Of a stretch of 8,317 bases of DNA, positions 6,124 to 8,317 are shown piece by piece. Within the stretch, counting starts at the first letter, position 1; every line of letters starts with the position of its first letter. The position numbers and the translations under genes are program-made. Origin of the DNA: ZC4RG30 sp965652645 (GTDB lineage Bacteria > Pseudomonadota > Gammaproteobacteria > Steroidobacterales > Steroidobacteraceae); assembly GCA_965652645.1 (NCBI GenBank), contig CBFGXE010000072.1, forward strand, positions 1 through 8,317, given 5' to 3'. Below the pieces are notes generated by a model. The model ran no database searches and was not told the DNA's origin. It saw only the letters and a program-made list of their open reading frames with translations.

Positions 6124-8316
6124 TCAGCCCAGGACGAGTTCCTCGGGAGGCTGCCTGAGGTTGTAGCTCGATGCCATGGCCCGCCCGTAGGCGCCCGCAT
6201 TGGCCACCAGCAATACATCCCCCTCCTGCGTTTCCGGCAGCAGGCGGTCATGCCCCAGCACGTCGCCGGTCTCGCAGATCGGCCCCACGATGTCGTATTG
6301 CCCCTGGCTGGGTTGTCCCAGCTTCGACAGGTTCACGATCTCGTGGAAGGAGCCGTACAGCGCCGGGCGGATCAATGCGTTCATGCCCGTGGCCACGCCG
6401 ATGTAACCCTGGTCGCCCTTCTGCTTCATTTGCGTGACGCGGGCCAGCAGCACGCCGCCCACGGCCACCAGGTAGCGGCCGGGTTCGATCCACAGCGCGA
6501 CGCCGGGATTGGCCAGCTTGAAATCCGCCAGGGCCTGGTCGAGCCCGGCAAGGTCGATGCGGATGCGATGGTTCGCGTCCGGCACCGCAAATCCGCCGCC
6601 GATGTTCAGCGTGGTGACGGTGCCGAGTTGCTTCGCCGCCGCGGCCAGTTCATCGGCCGTCTGCGACCAGTTGCGGATGTCGGTGATGCCACTGCCGGTA
6701 TGCGCATGCAGGCCGAAGATGGTCACGCCGGCGGCACCGGCCAGCTGCTGCAGCTCGCCGATCTCCGCCAGCGGAATGCCGAACTTGGCATAGGTGCCAG
6801 CGGTGCGCACATGGTGGTGGTGGCCGCGGCCCGTGCCCGGGTCGATGCGCACCAGCACGCGCCTGCCCCGGAAGATTTCCGGCCACTGGCGCAGGCAGTG
6901 CAGGTTGTCGATGGTGACATTCACGCCCTTCTGCAGGGCGTATTCATATTCGGCGCGCGGCGCGAAGTTGGGCGTGAACAGCACTTCGTCCGGGCGGATG
7001 CCCGGCAGCGCGGCGAACACATGGTCGATCTCCGCCCGCGACACGCACTCCATCTTCACGCCGGCCTCGTACAGCGCCTTCAGCAGCGCCGGGTGCCAGT
7101 TGGCCTTGGTGGCGTAATGCACGCGGTCCACCGACTTCAGGCCCAGCAGATCGCGCGCGCTGGCGCGCACCGTGGCCAGGTCGTACACATAGGCGGCATC
7201 CCGCTCGCCCAGCGCCTGCAGCAGCTGCGGGGCGCGCTGCTGCCACCACCAGGGTTCCTCCGGCGGCACGCTGCCCGGCTTGCGGAACAGTTCCTCCCAC
7301 GTGGGCCCCAGCACGCGCTCGCCCGGCTCGGGCTGGATCAGGTGCGCGTGCAGCTGCTCCACCAGCCGGTCTGCCTGCTTCTCTTCCACCACGAAGGTGA
7401 AGTTCAGGTCGTTCGCCGCCTGGCTCACCAGGTAGATGCGCTGGTCGGCGAAGAAGGAGAACGCCTCGCCCAGCTCGTGCAGGATGCCGCGGATGTTGCG
7501 GCCCACCAGGCTCACGGAGGCGCAGGGCCCGATCAGCTCGGCACGGCACAGTTCCGAGAGATCCTTGATGAGTGCATCCAGCACGGCCGAATCCATGGTG
7601 TTGGCCTGCGGATCCAGCGACACGGTGACGTTGGTCTCGGAGCTGGACACCAGGTCCACCGACAGCCCATGCCCCTTGAACACCTGGAAGGCATCGGCGA
7701 GGAAACCCACTTCATGCCACATGCCCGGGCTTTCCATCGACACCAGCGTGATGCCCTTCTTCACGCACACGGCCTTCACCTTGGCGGAGGTGTCAGCGGG
7801 CGTGGCAGTGATGTGCGTTCCCTCGAGGTCGGGCACCTGCGTGGCATAGACGAACAGCGGAATGCGGTGCACGCGCGCCGGCATCACGCAGCGCGGATGC
7901 AGCACCTTGGCGCCGGAGCTGGCGATTTCCTGTGCTTCGTCGTAATGCAGCTCGCGCAGCAGGCGCGCCGATGGCGTCGAGCGCGGATTCGCGCTGAACA
8001 TGCCAGGCACATCCGTCCAGATCTCCAGCCGCTCGGCCGAAAGCTTGGCGCCGAAGTATGCAGCGGAAGTATCCGAGCCGCCGCGGCCCAGCAGCACCGT
8101 GTCGCCCCTGGCATCACTGGCGATGAAGCCCTGCGTGATCACTACCGGCGCGAGCGCGGCGAGGTCCGCAGCCAGCGACGCATCGGGCGCGAAGTCGCAG
8201 GTGGCGGATAGCCAGTTGCCCCTGGCGGATGCGTGGCTGCGCTCCTCGGCCTTCAGCCCGGTGCGTGCATCCCACCAGCGCACGGCAAGGCCCTGGCGCG
8301 CGAGGAAGCGCGAGCC
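6124..8316 (-). CDS. Bifunctional aspartate kinase / diaminopimelate decarboxylase, N-terminus cut by the window edge
   Basis: This is a fused LysC-LysA enzyme covering the first step of the aspartate pathway (ATP-dependent phosphorylation of aspartate) and the last step of lysine synthesis (PLP-dependent decarboxylation of meso-DAP). Seven hundred and thirty residues are visible; the kinase N-terminus, perhaps 130-150 residues with the KFGG nucleotide motif, lies beyond the right edge. In visible numbering the kinase part has VLLGRGGSDTSAA (74-86), IWTDVPGMFSANPR (99-112) and SGAKVLHPR (134-142). Two ACT domains follow: about 189-255 (MESPGMWHEVGFLADAF, then VSSSETNVTVSLD) and about 266-325 (SLVGRNIRGILHELG). 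The decarboxylase begins near 375: the PLP Lys404 in HYATKAN, CVSRAE (424-429), FTPNFAP (447-453), YAKFGI (509-514), GLHAHTGSGI (535-544), NIGGGF (571-576), IEPGRYL (610-616), CETGDV (681-686) and GAYGRAMASSYN (708-719). All are intact, so both activities are expected. There is no frameshift at the domain junction, so the fusion is genuine. The GTG at 8283 is an internal codon. Confidence 0.95.
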   Translation of the reverse strand, partial: GSRFLARQGLAVRWWDARTGLKAEERSHASARGNWLSATCDFAPDASLAADLAALAPVVITQGFIASDARGDTVLLGRGGSDTSAAYFGAKLSAERLEIWTDVPGMFSANPRSTPSARLLRELHYDEAQEIASSGAKVLHPRCVMPARVHRIPLFVYATQVPDLEGTHITATPADTSAKVKAVCVKKGITLVSMESPGMWHEVGFLADAFQVFKGHGLSVDLVSSSETNVTVSLDPQANTMDSAVLDALIKDLSELCRAELIGPCASVSLVGRNIRGILHELGEAFSFFADQRIYLVSQAANDLNFTFVVEEKQADRLVEQLHAHLIQPEPGERVLGPTWEELFRKPGSVPPEEPWWWQQRAPQLLQALGERDAAYVYDLATVRASARDLLGLKSVDRVHYATKANWHPALLKALYEAGVKMECVSRAEIDHVFAALPGIRPDEVLFTPNFAPRAEYEYALQKGVNVTIDNLHCLRQWPEIFRGRRVLVRIDPGTGRGHHHHVRTAGTYAKFGIPLAEIGELQQLAGAAGVTIFGLHAHTGSGITDIRNWSQTADELAAAAKQLGTVTTLNIGGGFAVPDANHRIRIDLAGLDQALADFKLANPGVALWIEPGRYLVAVGGVLLARVTQMKQKGDQGYIGVATGMNALIRPALYGSFHEIVNLSKLGQPSQGQYDIVGPICETGDVLGHDRLLPETQEGDVLLVANAGAYGRAMASSYNLRQPPEELVLG

Positions 8317-8317
8317 G

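Noticed and set aside
6112..8211. A 699-codon open frame on the plus strand, antisense to lysAC
   Set aside because: It mirrors the lysAC codons in an opposite frame; the translation is rich in His, Gln, Arg and Ala with no recognisable domain, as expected from a GC-rich gene read backwards. The minus-strand frame carries all the kinase and decarboxylase motifs.
1..8317. Mobile elements, CRISPR, tRNA/rRNA, integration sites or accessory systems
   Set aside because: Genes are contiguous, all belong to two housekeeping pathways, and I saw no direct or inverted repeats beyond short GC-rich stems. Composition looks even across the window.

Overview
The window is a compact, GC-rich (roughly two-thirds G+C by eye) chromosomal segment of core amino-acid biosynthesis. 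I see no mobile, phage, defence, CRISPR or RNA genes. The plus strand carries a histidine operon in the order hisD-hisC-hisB-hisH-hisA-hisF-hisI(E), entering through the left edge, with hisD lacking about its first 47 codons. The minus strand carries a large lysC-lysA fusion (aspartate kinase plus diaminopimelate decarboxylase), entering through the right edge and converging on the his operon.

Together the his genes cover the pathway after its first step. HisIE performs PRPP-ATP pyrophosphohydrolase and PR-AMP cyclohydrolase. HisA isomerises ProFAR to PRFAR. HisH/HisF convert PRFAR to imidazole glycerol phosphate plus AICAR. HisB is both dehydratase and histidinol phosphatase, HisC is the aminotransferase, and HisD makes histidine. 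The missing first enzyme, HisG, is expected just left of the window, together with any promoter or attenuator. Gene junctions are extremely tight (GTGA, ATGA and TGATG overlaps and a 3-nt gap), which indicates one transcript with translational coupling. The longest non-coding stretch is the 37 nt between the hisI stop and the convergent lysAC stop, so there is no gene-free region over 300 bases.

The bifunctional HisB and HisIE point to Gammaproteobacteria. The lysC-lysA fusion, together with high GC, points to the Xanthomonadales or a neighbouring order such as Nevskiales or Steroidobacterales. That placement is an inference from family knowledge, not a search.

The most notable anomaly is the hisF start. 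The conserved N-terminus of HisF, including catalytic Asp11, is intact in frame, but no ATG, GTG or TTG precedes it. The codon where the family's Met1 belongs is ATA, with a strong Shine-Dalgarno GGAGGA 9 nt upstream. A CTG four-base overlap (CTGA) at the hisA stop is the alternative. A standard gene caller would probably start at an internal GTG and lose the catalytic aspartate. I found no undescribed biological system here.
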